Positions 7,411 through 15,301 of a DNA stretch of 37,905 nucleotides are shown piece after piece. This DNA comes from Azospirillum melinis (GTDB lineage: Bacteria > Pseudomonadota > Alphaproteobacteria > Azospirillales > Azospirillaceae): NCBI RefSeq assembly GCF_013340935.1, contig NZ_WHOS01000068.1, positions 1 through 37,905 of the forward strand, read 5' to 3'. Numbering within the stretch: the first letter of the stretch is position 1; each line of letters starts with the position of its first letter. Under the pieces are notes generated by a model. That model was not told where the DNA came from and searched no databases. It saw only the letters and a program-made list of their open reading frames with translations. The position numbers and the translations under genes were made by a program.

Positions 7411-8154
7411 TCAATGTTCCAGGATCTGGCCCAGGAACTGGCGGGTGCGCTCGCTTTTCGGGTTTTCGAAGAATTCGGCCGGCGACCCGCTCTCGATGAT
7501 CGAGCCTTCGGCCATGAAGACAATAGAGTCGGCGACCTGCCGGGCGAAGCCCATTTCGTGGGTGACGCAGACCATGGTCATGCCTTCGCCGGCCAGCTCG
7601 GTCATGACGTCCAGCACCTCCTTGACCATTTCGGGGTCGAGGGCGGAGGTCGGCTCGTCGAACAGCATGATCTCAGGCCGCATGCACAGCGCGCGGGCGA
7701 TGGCAACGCGCTGCTGCTGGCCGCCGGACAGCTGGCCGGGGAACTTGTGCGCCTGGTCGGGGATGCGAACCCGCTTCAGGTACATCATGGCGATTTCCTC
7801 GATCTCGGACTTCGCCATGCCGCGGACCCAGATCGGGGCCAGCGTCAGGTTCTGGAGCACCGTCAGGTGCGGGAACAGGTTGAAGTTCTGGAACACCATG
7901 CCGACCTTGCGGCGGATCTTCTCCACCGCCTTGACGTCGTCGGTCAGCTCGATGCCGTCGACGATGATGTGGCCGGTCTGGTGCGCCTCAAGCCGGTTGA
8001 TGCAGCGGATCATCGTCGACTTGCCCGAGCCGGACGGGCCGCAGACGACGACCTTCTCGCCCTTGCCGATGGTGATGCTGACGTCGCGCAGCGCGTGGTA
8101 GCTGTTGTACCACTTGCCGACCTTGCGGAGTTCGATGATGGCGTTGGCGGTCAT
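7411..8154 (-). CDS. aapP: General L-amino-acid ABC transporter ATP-binding protein AapP
   Basis: A 247-residue ATPase of the polar amino-acid transporter family. Motifs: Walker A GPSGSGKS (39-46), Q-loop VFQNFNLFPH, signature LSGGQQQR (142-149), Walker B IMLFDEP (162-168), D-loop SALD and switch His in VTHEMGFA (H199). An RBS (GGAGA) sits eight bases upstream of ATG 8154. It energises the AapQM permease, which in rhizobia takes up a broad range of L-amino acids through AapJ. It lies 20 bp after aapM, and the response-regulator gene follows closely. Confidence 0.95.
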   Translation of the reverse strand: MTANAIIELRKVGKWYNSYHALRDVSITIGKGEKVVVCGPSGSGKSTMIRCINRLEAHQTGHIIVDGIELTDDVKAVEKIRRKVGMVFQNFNLFPHLTVLQNLTLAPIWVRGMAKSEIEEIAMMYLKRVRIPDQAHKFPGQLSGGQQQRVAIARALCMRPEIMLFDEPTSALDPEMVKEVLDVMTELAGEGMTMVCVTHEMGFARQVADSIVFMAEGSIIESGSPAEFFENPKSERTRQFLGQILEH

Positions 8155-8174
8155 TTTTCGTTCTCCAGAGCCGG

Positions 8175-9350
8175 TCAGCGGCGGGTGTAGCGGTTGGCCA
8201 GACGCTCCAGCCACTGGCTGTAGCGCGACATGCTGAAGCAGAAGATCCAGAACATCAGCCCGGCGAAGACATAGACCTCGGCGAAGTAGGGGCGCCATTC
8301 GGGGTCGGTCGTCGCCACGGTGGCGGCGGTCAGCAGGTCGTACAGGCCGACGATGGTGACCAGCGAGGTGTCCTTGAAGGCGCTGATGAACTGGTTGACG
8401 ATGGGCGGGATGACGATGCGCAGGGCCTGCGGCAGGACGATCAGCATCGTCTTCTGCCAGTAGCTGAGGCCAAGCGCGTCGGCGGCCTCGTACTGGCCCT
8501 TGGGGATCGCCTGCAATCCGCCGCGCACGGCCTCGGCCAGATAGGCGGCGGTGAAGAGCGTCATGCCGGCGAGTGCGCGCAGCAGCTTGTCGACCGTGAC
8601 GCCTTCCGGCAGGAACAGCGGGAACATCACCGAAGCCATGAACAGCACGCTGACCAGCGGCACGCCGCGCATCGCCTCGATGAAGCCGACGCAGAAGGTG
8701 CGGATGGCGGGCAGCGAGGACTGGCGGCCCAGCGCCAGCAGGATCGACAGCGGGAAGGCGAGAGCGATGGAGAAGACCGACAGCATCAGCGTGATCGGCA
8801 GCCCGCCCCAGCGGTCGTTCGGCACATAGGTGAGGCCGGCGACGCCACCCCACATCAGCACGCCCATGCCGACTAGGGTCAGCGTCCAGGCGACGGCCAG
8901 CCAGGGCCGCCAGAAGGCGCGCACGCCGCTGGCCCCCAGCATCGCCACGAACAGGGCGCAGGCCAGGAAGGGGCGCCACTGCTCGTCGTAGGGATAGGTG
9001 CCGAAGAAGATCAGCCGGTGCTTGACCACGATCACCGACCAGCAGGCGCCGGCCGCCTCGCGGCAGGCCTCCGACGAGCCGGACCAGCTGGCGTTCAGCA
9101 GCAGCCAGTTGGCCATCGGCGGCACCACCAGCCACAGCAGGAACAGGCAGGCGACGGTCAGCGCCGTGTTCAGCGGCGTGTTGAACAGATTGTCCTTGGC
9201 CCAGCCGAAGGGCTTCAGCGCCGTCATGCCGTTGGGCTGCGGCGGGGCGGAGGCCTGGGTCGGCTCCTCCTCGTAAGACGCGGCCCAATGGGCGGGTGGA
9301 ACGGGAGCGGTGGGGATGGGGGCCTGATCGGCGGAGGAGTGCTTGCTCAT
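8175..9350 (-). CDS. aapM: General L-amino-acid ABC transporter permease AapM
   Basis: A 391-residue inner-membrane permease. A hydrophilic Pro/Ala-rich N-terminus of about 60 residues precedes the first membrane helix. The C-terminal half carries the binding-protein-dependent transport domain, with the EAA motif around EAADALGLSYWQKTMLIVLPQALR and the following IVNQFISAFKDTSL. The ATG at 9350 overlaps the aapQ stop (TGA 9347-9349) by the ATGA arrangement. It forms the transmembrane channel with AapQ. Length and motifs are normal for the family. Confidence 0.94.
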   Translation of the reverse strand: MSKHSSADQAPIPTAPVPPAHWAASYEEEPTQASAPPQPNGMTALKPFGWAKDNLFNTPLNTALTVACLFLLWLVVPPMANWLLLNASWSGSSEACREAAGACWSVIVVKHRLIFFGTYPYDEQWRPFLACALFVAMLGASGVRAFWRPWLAVAWTLTLVGMGVLMWGGVAGLTYVPNDRWGGLPITLMLSVFSIALAFPLSILLALGRQSSLPAIRTFCVGFIEAMRGVPLVSVLFMASVMFPLFLPEGVTVDKLLRALAGMTLFTAAYLAEAVRGGLQAIPKGQYEAADALGLSYWQKTMLIVLPQALRIVIPPIVNQFISAFKDTSLVTIVGLYDLLTAATVATTDPEWRPYFAEVYVFAGLMFWIFCFSMSRYSQWLERLANRYTRR

Positions 9351-10504
9351 CGGGTCACCAGAGCCACGCGGCGGTTGTACCAGTTCATGAAGCCGGAGAT
9401 CGCAAGGCTGATGATGAGATAGACGAGCATCATCATCGCCACCGCCTCCACCACCTGACCGGTCTGGTTGGCCGAGGTGTTGGAGACGCTGACCAGATCC
9501 GGATAGCCGATGGCGACGGCCAGCGAGCTGTTCTTGGTCAGGTTCAGATACTGGCTGGTCAGCGGCGGAACGATGACGCGCAGCGCCTGCGGCAGGATGA
9601 CGAGGCGCAGGATCTTGCCCGGCGACAGGCCCAGCGCCAGCCCGGCCTCGGTCTGGCCGTGCGGCACGGCGAGGATGCCGGAGCGCACGATCTCGGCGAT
9701 GAAGCCGGCGGTGTAGACCGACAGGCCGATCAGCAGTGCCGTGAATTCCGGGGTGACCGATCCGCCGCCCTCGAAGTTGAAGCCGGCCAGTGCCGGCACG
9801 TCGAACGCCAGCGGGGCGCCGGTGACGATGAAGGCCAGGGCCGGCGGCAGCAGCAGGGCGGCGATGACGGCCGGCAGGGTCGGGAAAGGCTTGCCGGTGG
9901 TCTCGCGCCGGCGGCGGCCGTAGCGGACGACGGCGATGGCGGCGGCGATGCCGGCGACCAGCGCCAGCAGGATCCAGCCATGGCCGGCATGTTCCACCAG
10001 GACCGGGAACTTCATGCCGCGGTTGCTGAGGAAGATGCCCGGCAGCACCTCCAGCGCCTCGCGCGGGCTGGGGAGCCGGTTCAGGATCGTGTACCAGACC
10101 ACCAGCTGCAGCAGCAGCGGCACGTTGCGGACCGTCTCGACATACAGGGTGGCGAAGCGGTTCACCATCCAGTTGGACGACAACCGCCCGATGCCGATCA
10201 GCACGCCCAGCACGGTCGCCAGCACGACGCCGGCGGCCGACACCGCCAGCGTGTTCAGGAGGCCGACCACCAGGGCCGTCAGATAGGTGTCGGAGGCGGA
10301 ATAGGGCAGCAGGCTCTCGCCGATCTCGAATCCGGCCTCGCGGTGCAGGAAGCCGAAACCGGTGGCGACGCCGCGGGTGGCGAGGTTGGTCAGCGTGTTG
10401 GAAACGAGATACCAGGCGACGGCGAGGGCGCAGGCCAGGAACAGAGCCTGATACAGCCACCCCCGCACGCGCGCGGAATTCAGCGCCTGGACCGGGTTTG
10501 TCAT
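9347..10504 (-). CDS. aapQ: General L-amino-acid ABC transporter permease AapQ
   Basis: A 385-residue permease, the partner of AapM. Membrane helices include LFLACALAVAWYLV near residue 25 and TLAVSAAGVVLATVLGVLIG near 90-110. The first transport-domain segment has VETVRNVPLLLQL; after a large periplasmic loop the EAA loop appears as TEAGLALGLSPGKILRLVIL. An RBS GGAG lies eight bases before ATG 10504. A strong hairpin in the 67-bp gap after aapJ probably lowers expression of aapQMP relative to the binding protein, a common arrangement in such operons (inference). Confidence 0.94.
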   Translation of the reverse strand: MTNPVQALNSARVRGWLYQALFLACALAVAWYLVSNTLTNLATRGVATGFGFLHREAGFEIGESLLPYSASDTYLTALVVGLLNTLAVSAAGVVLATVLGVLIGIGRLSSNWMVNRFATLYVETVRNVPLLLQLVVWYTILNRLPSPREALEVLPGIFLSNRGMKFPVLVEHAGHGWILLALVAGIAAAIAVVRYGRRRRETTGKPFPTLPAVIAALLLPPALAFIVTGAPLAFDVPALAGFNFEGGGSVTPEFTALLIGLSVYTAGFIAEIVRSGILAVPHGQTEAGLALGLSPGKILRLVILPQALRVIVPPLTSQYLNLTKNSSLAVAIGYPDLVSVSNTSANQTGQVVEAVAMMMLVYLIISLAISGFMNWYNRRVALVTR

Positions 10505-10531
10505 GGTGTTGCTCCGTGCGGGGGTGAAAGG

Positions 10532-10562
10532 CCCTCTCTTCCCCCGGAAGGGGAAGAGAGGG
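10532..10562 (-). repeat. aapJ-aapQ intercistronic hairpin (CCCTCTC palindrome)
   Basis: CCCTCTCTTCCC (10532-10543) and GGGAAGAGAGGG (10551-10562) form a perfect 12-bp stem with a 7-base loop, nine bases after the aapJ stop. No T-run follows, so it is more likely an mRNA stabiliser or partial terminator than a full stop. That would give more AapJ than permease. The sequence belongs to the window's CCCTCTCC palindrome family. Confidence 0.7.
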
Positions 10563-10571
10563 AGGGCGCCC

Positions 10572-11606
10572 TTACTTCATCGGCGGGGCGTACATCAGGC
10601 CGCCTTCGGTGTAGAGGGCGTTCTGGCCGCGCGGCATCTTCAGCTTGGAGCCCGAGCCGACGTTGCGCTCATAGCTCTGGGCGTAGTTGCCGACCTGCTT
10701 GATGATGGCGTAGGCCCAGTTCTCCTCGACGCCCAGCGCCTTGCCGTTGCCGGCGGTGACGCCCAGCAGCCGCTTCACGTCCGGATCGGGCGAGGTCATG
10801 GCGGCGTCGACGGTCTCCGAGGTCAGGCCCTTCTCCTCGGCCTGGACCATGGCGTAGAAGGCCCAGGTGACCAGGTTCATCCACTCCTCGTCGCCCTGGC
10901 GCACGGCCGGGGACAGCGGCTCCTTGGAGATCAGCTCGGGCAGGATGACGTAGTCGTTGGGGTTCTGCACCTCGGCGGCGCGGATGGCGGCCAGCTGGGA
11001 GGCGTCGGAGGTCAGGGCGTCGCAGCGGCCGGCGAAGAAGGCCTTGTTCAGCTCCTCGTTCTTCTCGATGACGACCGGCTTGAAGGTCATCTTGTTGGCG
11101 CGGAAGTAGTCCGACACGTTCTGCTCGGTCGTGGTGCCGGGCAGGACGCAGACGGTGGCGCCGTTCAGCTGCTTGGCGCTCTTCAGCCCGAGCTTGGCCG
11201 ACACCATGAAGCCCTGGCCGTCGAAATAGTTGGTCGGGGCGAAGTTCAGGCCGTTGGCGGTGTCGCGGGTCAGGGTGCGGGTGGTGTTGCGGGCCAGCAG
11301 GTCGATCTCGCCGGACTGGAGCGCCGGCAGGCGCTGCTGCGCCGACAGCGGGGTGTACTTCACCTTTTCGGCATCGCCGAACATGGCGGCGGCGACGGCG
11401 CGGCACATGTCGACGTCGAGGCCCGACCACTTGCCCTTGTCGTCGGGCGAGGAGAAGCCGTACAGGCCCAGGTTGACGCCGCACTGGACGTAGCCCTTCT
11501 GCTTCACGCCGTCGAAGGTGGCGCCGGCCTGGGCGGTACCAGAGAGGGCAATGGCGGAGACGGACAGGGTGGCCGCGATGGCGAGTGCGCTCAGATGGGA
11601 CTTCAC
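10572..11606 (-). CDS. aapJ: General L-amino-acid ABC transporter substrate-binding protein AapJ
   Basis: A 344-residue periplasmic binding protein, first gene of aapJQMP. The signal peptide (LSALAIAATLSVSAIALSG, cleavage likely after TAQA) is followed by the family-3 binding fold: GYVQCGVNLGLYGFS, VDMCRAVAAAMFGD, DLLARNTTRTLTRD and the C-terminal RGQNALYTEGGLMYAPP. The start codon is GTG at 11606, supported by AAGGAG nine bases upstream. It binds a broad range of L-amino acids and delivers them to AapQM in characterised rhizobial systems. TorR-like repeats lie 86-138 bp upstream of the start. The divergent neighbour is a histidine kinase. Confidence 0.95.
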   Translation of the reverse strand: MKSHLSALAIAATLSVSAIALSGTAQAGATFDGVKQKGYVQCGVNLGLYGFSSPDDKGKWSGLDVDMCRAVAAAMFGDAEKVKYTPLSAQQRLPALQSGEIDLLARNTTRTLTRDTANGLNFAPTNYFDGQGFMVSAKLGLKSAKQLNGATVCVLPGTTTEQNVSDYFRANKMTFKPVVIEKNEELNKAFFAGRCDALTSDASQLAAIRAAEVQNPNDYVILPELISKEPLSPAVRQGDEEWMNLVTWAFYAMVQAEEKGLTSETVDAAMTSPDPDVKRLLGVTAGNGKALGVEENWAYAIIKQVGNYAQSYERNVGSGSKLKMPRGQNALYTEGGLMYAPPMK

Positions 11607-11691
11607 GGGGCGGGGCTCCTTCAGCCTTGTGGTTCAATGGACGCCGGGGCAGAGGGCTCCGGCCGCCGCATGCCGCCACAATCGCTCCGTG

Positions 11692-11744
11692 GATTGAACA
11701 AAGTGCCCGCCCGTCATGAACGGATGTGGCGAAGATGTGAACAG
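11692..11744 (-). promoter_or_regulatory. Phased TorR-box-like half-sites upstream of aapJ
   Basis: On the minus strand three half-sites follow each other: CTGTTCACAT (11744-11735), CCGTTCATGA (11723-11714) and TTGTTCAATC (11701-11692). Their starts are 21 and 22 bp apart, two helical turns. The first differs from the recalled TorR box CTGTTCATAT at one base. The set mirrors the sites upstream of the chemoreceptor gene. The 308-bp gap 11607-11914 is shared with the divergent histidine-kinase gene, so the sites could control both. No convincing -35/-10 pair or sigma-54 promoter was seen in this gap. Confidence 0.5.
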
Positions 11745-11914
11745 CTTTGGACAGATGGGCCGCGTGCACGGCGAAGCCGATGGCCGGGCTTCGCCCGCCG
11801 ATGGTCACGGCTGCCGGCCGATATTTAACGTGCACGGGCTTCCCCATGCCCTTACAAGCGATGGGTGCCGGTCATATGTGTGCGCCGGGAGTTCCGGGTG
11901 TCGCTCTGGGAGTC

Positions 11915-12964
11915 ATGGGAGGAATGGGGTCCGATCGGCCGGTCTGGCAGTGGGTTGCGCGTTTTTCGCTGCTGCGGCACGGTCCGGTGCCGCGCTACGG
12001 CGCAGCGCTGCTGATCTTCGCCGCCGCACTGCTGGTGCGACAGGCTGCCGACGGCACCCTGCCCACCGGCTTTCCCTATCTCACCTTCTTTCCGGCGGTG
12101 ATCGTGACCACCTTCATGGCCGGTCGGGGGCCGGCGGTGGTGACCGCGGTGCTGTCCGGACTGGCGGCGTGGTATTTCTTCATTCCGCCCTACCATTCCT
12201 TCGGTCTCGATGCGTCGGTCGGGGTGGCGCTGGCCTTCTATGCGGTGGTGGTCGCGGTGGACATCGCGCTGATCCACGGCATGCAGGTGACGCTGGCCCG
12301 GCTGCAGGAGGAGCGCGGCCGCACCGCCTCCCTGCTGGAAGCGCAGACCACCATGTTCCACGAGTTGCAGCACCGCGTCGCCAACAACATGCAGTTCGTT
12401 TCCGCCCTACTGGATTTGCAACGGCGGTCGATCGACCGGTCGCCGGAGGCTGCGGTGGCGGCGCTGGAGGAGGCGGGGCGGCGGCTCGACACCATGGCGC
12501 GGGTGCACCGGCGCCTGCACGATCCGCGTTCCGGCGACGATTTCGGCAGCCACATCGACGGGCTGTGCCGGGACATGCTGGCGGCGGCCGGCATGTCCGG
12601 CGTCACCTGCCGCGTGACCGTGCAGGCGGCACCGCGGTCGCCCGAACGGCTGCTGGCGCTGGCCATGCTGATCGTCGAGGCGCTGACCAACAGCCTGAAG
12701 CACGCTTTCGCCGGGCGCGACGGTGGCGGCACCGTCACCATCGAGCTGACCAAGCTGCCGGACCAGCCCGGCCAGCTGCGTCTGCTGGTGATGGACGATG
12801 GGGTCGGTCTGCCGGACGGCTTCGACGTGCAGCAACTGTCCAGCCTGGGCTGGAAGATCATCCAGAGCCTGGCCGCCCAGCTGTCCGGCCGGCTGAGCCA
12901 TGGCCCCGCAAATGGCCCCGGCGGCGGCACCGGTACGCGGATCGAATTGCATTTTCCCGCCTGA
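11915..12964 (+). CDS. Membrane histidine kinase, DUF4118-like sensor with HisKA_2-type core
   Basis: A 349-residue sensor kinase from the ATG at 11915. The N-terminal part (about 25-125) has four hydrophobic segments, with FPYLTFFPAVIVTTFMAGRGPA typical of the KdpD-like DUF4118 membrane domain. A linker leads to the HisKA_2 dimerisation region HELQHRVANNMQ (149-160; probable phospho-His H153). The ATPase domain has the N-box EALTNSLKHAF (255-265), DDGVGLP (294-300) and a final GGGTGTRIELHF. No receiver domain is fused. It diverges from aapJ. The response regulator ending the aap operon is the nearest orphan partner, though HisKA_2 kinases do not always pair with OmpR-type regulators. Upstream in-frame ATGs make the start uncertain. 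Confidence 0.88.
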   Translation: MGGMGSDRPVWQWVARFSLLRHGPVPRYGAALLIFAAALLVRQAADGTLPTGFPYLTFFPAVIVTTFMAGRGPAVVTAVLSGLAAWYFFIPPYHSFGLDASVGVALAFYAVVVAVDIALIHGMQVTLARLQEERGRTASLLEAQTTMFHELQHRVANNMQFVSALLDLQRRSIDRSPEAAVAALEEAGRRLDTMARVHRRLHDPRSGDDFGSHIDGLCRDMLAAAGMSGVTCRVTVQAAPRSPERLLALAMLIVEALTNSLKHAFAGRDGGGTVTIELTKLPDQPGQLRLLVMDDGVGLPDGFDVQQLSSLGWKIIQSLAAQLSGRLSHGPANGPGGGTGTRIELHFPA

Positions 12965-13074
12965 TGCGGCATCTGCACCGACTCCGATCGCGGCTTTTCC
13001 GTCGCCATCGGAAGAACTATCTGTGATCTTGCCGGTTGCTGCGGGGACCGGCAGGGGAAAGCAGGAGAGGGATT

Positions 13075-13827
13075 ATGGCGACGCTGAAGGAATTCGAGGA
13101 CGCATTGAAGGCGTCGGGCAACACGGCCGCGCTGGAGATCCTGGAGTCCCTGCGGGCGCGCGACCGCTCCCAGCGTTCCGTCCGGCCGGCGCGCCGCCTG
13201 ACCGGGCGCAAGATGACTCCGGAGCTGGCGACCGAGATCCTGCACCTGCACGAGACCACCAACATGACCCAGCAGGAGATCGCCTTCCAGCTGGGGGTGA
13301 ACCAGGGCCGGGTGAACGAGGTCATCAAGCGCCGCAAATGGCTGACCGAGGACCCCGCTGCCCCGGAGGCGCAGGCCCGCGACCAGGCCAAGCAGCGCGC
13401 CAAGGAAGGCGTCGGCATCCCGCCGCGCCGGCCGTCCCGGAAGAAGAAGGCGAAGCCCGAGGCCGAGGCGGCACCCGAGATGGCCCCCGGTTTGCCGCCC
13501 GAGGTGGTGACCCCGGTGGAACCGCAAGTCGAGCCGGCCGTGCCGCCGCCCGTACCGTCGGCGGAGCCGGCGGTCGTCGTCGCACCGGAGCCCGCGCCGC
13601 CGGTTCCCGTGGAACCCGCCACCGAACCGCCTGCCGCCAAACCGCGCGCCGCCAAGCCGTCCACAGCCAAGCCGCCGGCTGCCGAACCGCCCGCTGCCGA
13701 ACCGCCGATGCCAATGGCAGCGCCGGAGTTGCCGCTGGAGCAGCCAGAAACGGCGAAGGACAAGCCGAAGAAGGCGCGCAAGCGGGACAAGGCGGCGGAG
13801 ATGCCGCTGTTCAAGGACCTGCTGTAA
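13075..13827 (+). CDS. HTH-domain protein with a Pro/Ala-rich tail, function unknown
   Basis: A 250-residue protein from ATG 13075, which has AGGAGAGGG just upstream. Residues about 40-100 hold a helix-turn-helix (PELATEILHLHETT, then MTQQEIAFQLGVNQGRVNEV), so it likely binds DNA. Residues 105-150 are strongly basic (RRPSRKKKAKPE). The next 90 residues are low-complexity, rich in Pro, Ala, Val and Glu, with repeats of the form AAKP and AAEPP. The C-terminus is again basic and ends MPLFKDLL. The tail looks disordered, like alphaproteobacterial nucleoid or regulatory proteins with extended linkers. No specific family was recognised. It stands alone between the kinase gene and an MFS gene on the same strand. 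Confidence 0.75.
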   Translation: MATLKEFEDALKASGNTAALEILESLRARDRSQRSVRPARRLTGRKMTPELATEILHLHETTNMTQQEIAFQLGVNQGRVNEVIKRRKWLTEDPAAPEAQARDQAKQRAKEGVGIPPRRPSRKKKAKPEAEAAPEMAPGLPPEVVTPVEPQVEPAVPPPVPSAEPAVVVAPEPAPPVPVEPATEPPAAKPRAAKPSTAKPPAAEPPAAEPPMPMAAPELPLEQPETAKDKPKKARKRDKAAEMPLFKDLL

Positions 13828-14029
13828 AGGTGCGTGAAAGCCCTTTCTCCCCTGGGGAGGGGGCATAAGCCATGCCCACCGGTCATTTCGCACCTGCGGA
13901 ATTAACGGCCTGCGGCGGATTGCCTCAGCGGGGGGTAGGCAAATATCCTGACCCTGCCCCGGTTGCTTTCGATTCCCCTGCCGCCGGGCTTCGTCTTCCT
14001 TGACCCAGCGCGACAGCGGAGAAACGACA

Positions 14030-15280
14030 ATGGCGTCTGCCGGCCATCACGGCGACCTGCGTGCCGAGGCACAGCTGGCCTCGGCCCATCCCGGCCTGGT
14101 GCTGCTGGCGCTCGCCATGGGTGGATTCGCCATCGGGACGACCGAATTCGCGACGATGAGCCTGCTGCCCTACTTCGCCAGCGGGTTGGGCATCGACGAG
14201 CCGACCGCCGGCCATGTCATCAGCGCCTATGCGCTGGGCGTTGTGGTGGGCGCGCCGGTGATCGCGGTGCTGGCGGCGCGGGTGGCGCGGCGGACCCTGC
14301 TGATCGGGCTGATGGCGGTCTTCGCCGCCGCCAACGTGGCCAGCGCCTTTTCCCCCTCCTATGGCTGGATGCTGGCCTTCCGTTTCATGAGCGGGCTGCC
14401 GCACGGCGCCTATTTCGGCGTCGCCGCCCTGGTCGCCGCCTCGCTGGTGCCGCCGCAGCGCCGGGCGCAGGCGGTGGCGCGGACCATGCTGGGGCTGACG
14501 GTGGCAACCGTCATCGGCGTGCCGATGGCGAACTGGATCGGGCAGGTGCTGGGCTGGCGCTGGGGATTCGGCGTGGTCGGGCTGCTGGCCCTGCTGACCG
14601 TGGCGCTGGTCTGGATCTTCGCCCCCAACGACCGGCCGCACCCCAATGCCAGCCCGCTGCGCGAACTGGGCGCCCTGAAGCGCCGGCAGGTCTGGCTGAC
14701 GCTGGGCATCGGCGCCATCGGCTTCGGCGGCATGTTCGCGGTCTACACCTATGTCGCCTCCACCCTGATGGAGGTGACGCAGGTGTCGCCGGCGATGGTG
14801 CCGGTCGTGCTGGCGGTGTTCGGGTCCGGCATGACCGTCGGCACGCTGGTCAGCGCCTGGGCCGCCGACCGCGCCCTGATGCCGACCGTCGCCATCGTCC
14901 TGCTGTGGAGCGCCGGGTCGCTGGCGCTCTATCCCTTCGCCGCCGGCAATGTCTGGCTGGTCTCCATCGTCGTCTTCATGATCGGCTGCGGCGGCGGTCT
15001 CGGCACGCCCCTGCAGGCCCGGCTGATGGATGTGGCGGAGGATGCGCAGACGCTGGCCGCCGCGCTGAACCACAGCGCCTTCAACGCCGCCAATGCGCTC
15101 GGCCCCTGGCTGGGCGGTATGGCGATTGCCGCCGGCTGGGGCTGGACCTCCACCGGCTGGGTCGGTGCGGCGCTGGCGCTGTGCGGTCTTGCGGTGTGGG
15201 CGGTGGCGCTGCTGGACGACCGGGCGACTGCCAGCCGGGCGGCCGCGTCCCGGCTGGCCGAGGCCTGCGCCGGGGACTGA
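14030..15280 (+). CDS. MFS efflux transporter (AraJ/DHA1-like)
   Basis: A 416-residue transporter with about twelve membrane helices. Family signs are GGFAIGTTEFATMSLLPYFA in helix 1, the loop-2/3 pattern GVVVGAPVIAVLAARVARRTL, and FRFMSGLPHGAYFGVAALVAA in helix 4. This is the arabinose-efflux/chloramphenicol-resistance-like group of drug:H+ antiporters, so it probably exports small organic compounds; the substrate cannot be told. The ATG at 14030 is chosen over a TTG at 14000 because GGAGA lies seven bases upstream. It converges with the FHA gene, 21 bp away, with a small hairpin (TTCC-GGC/GCCGGAA) between the stops. Confidence 0.88.
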   Translation: MASAGHHGDLRAEAQLASAHPGLVLLALAMGGFAIGTTEFATMSLLPYFASGLGIDEPTAGHVISAYALGVVVGAPVIAVLAARVARRTLLIGLMAVFAAANVASAFSPSYGWMLAFRFMSGLPHGAYFGVAALVAASLVPPQRRAQAVARTMLGLTVATVIGVPMANWIGQVLGWRWGFGVVGLLALLTVALVWIFAPNDRPHPNASPLRELGALKRRQVWLTLGIGAIGFGGMFAVYTYVASTLMEVTQVSPAMVPVVLAVFGSGMTVGTLVSAWAADRALMPTVAIVLLWSAGSLALYPFAAGNVWLVSIVVFMIGCGGGLGTPLQARLMDVAEDAQTLAAALNHSAFNAANALGPWLGGMAIAAGWGWTSTGWVGAALALCGLAVWAVALLDDRATASRAAASRLAEACAGD

Positions 15281-15301
15281 ATTCCCGGCATCGCCGGAAA
15301 G

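Noticed and set aside
3449..8101. A 1550-codon open frame on the plus strand
   Set aside because: It lies antisense to the aap and chemoreceptor genes, is low-complexity (Arg/Gly/His/Gln-rich) and shows no domain; long shadows are normal at this GC content.
11607..11760. A sigma-54 promoter upstream of aapJ
   Set aside because: GGGCAC is present on the minus strand, but no GC element lies at the required spacing.
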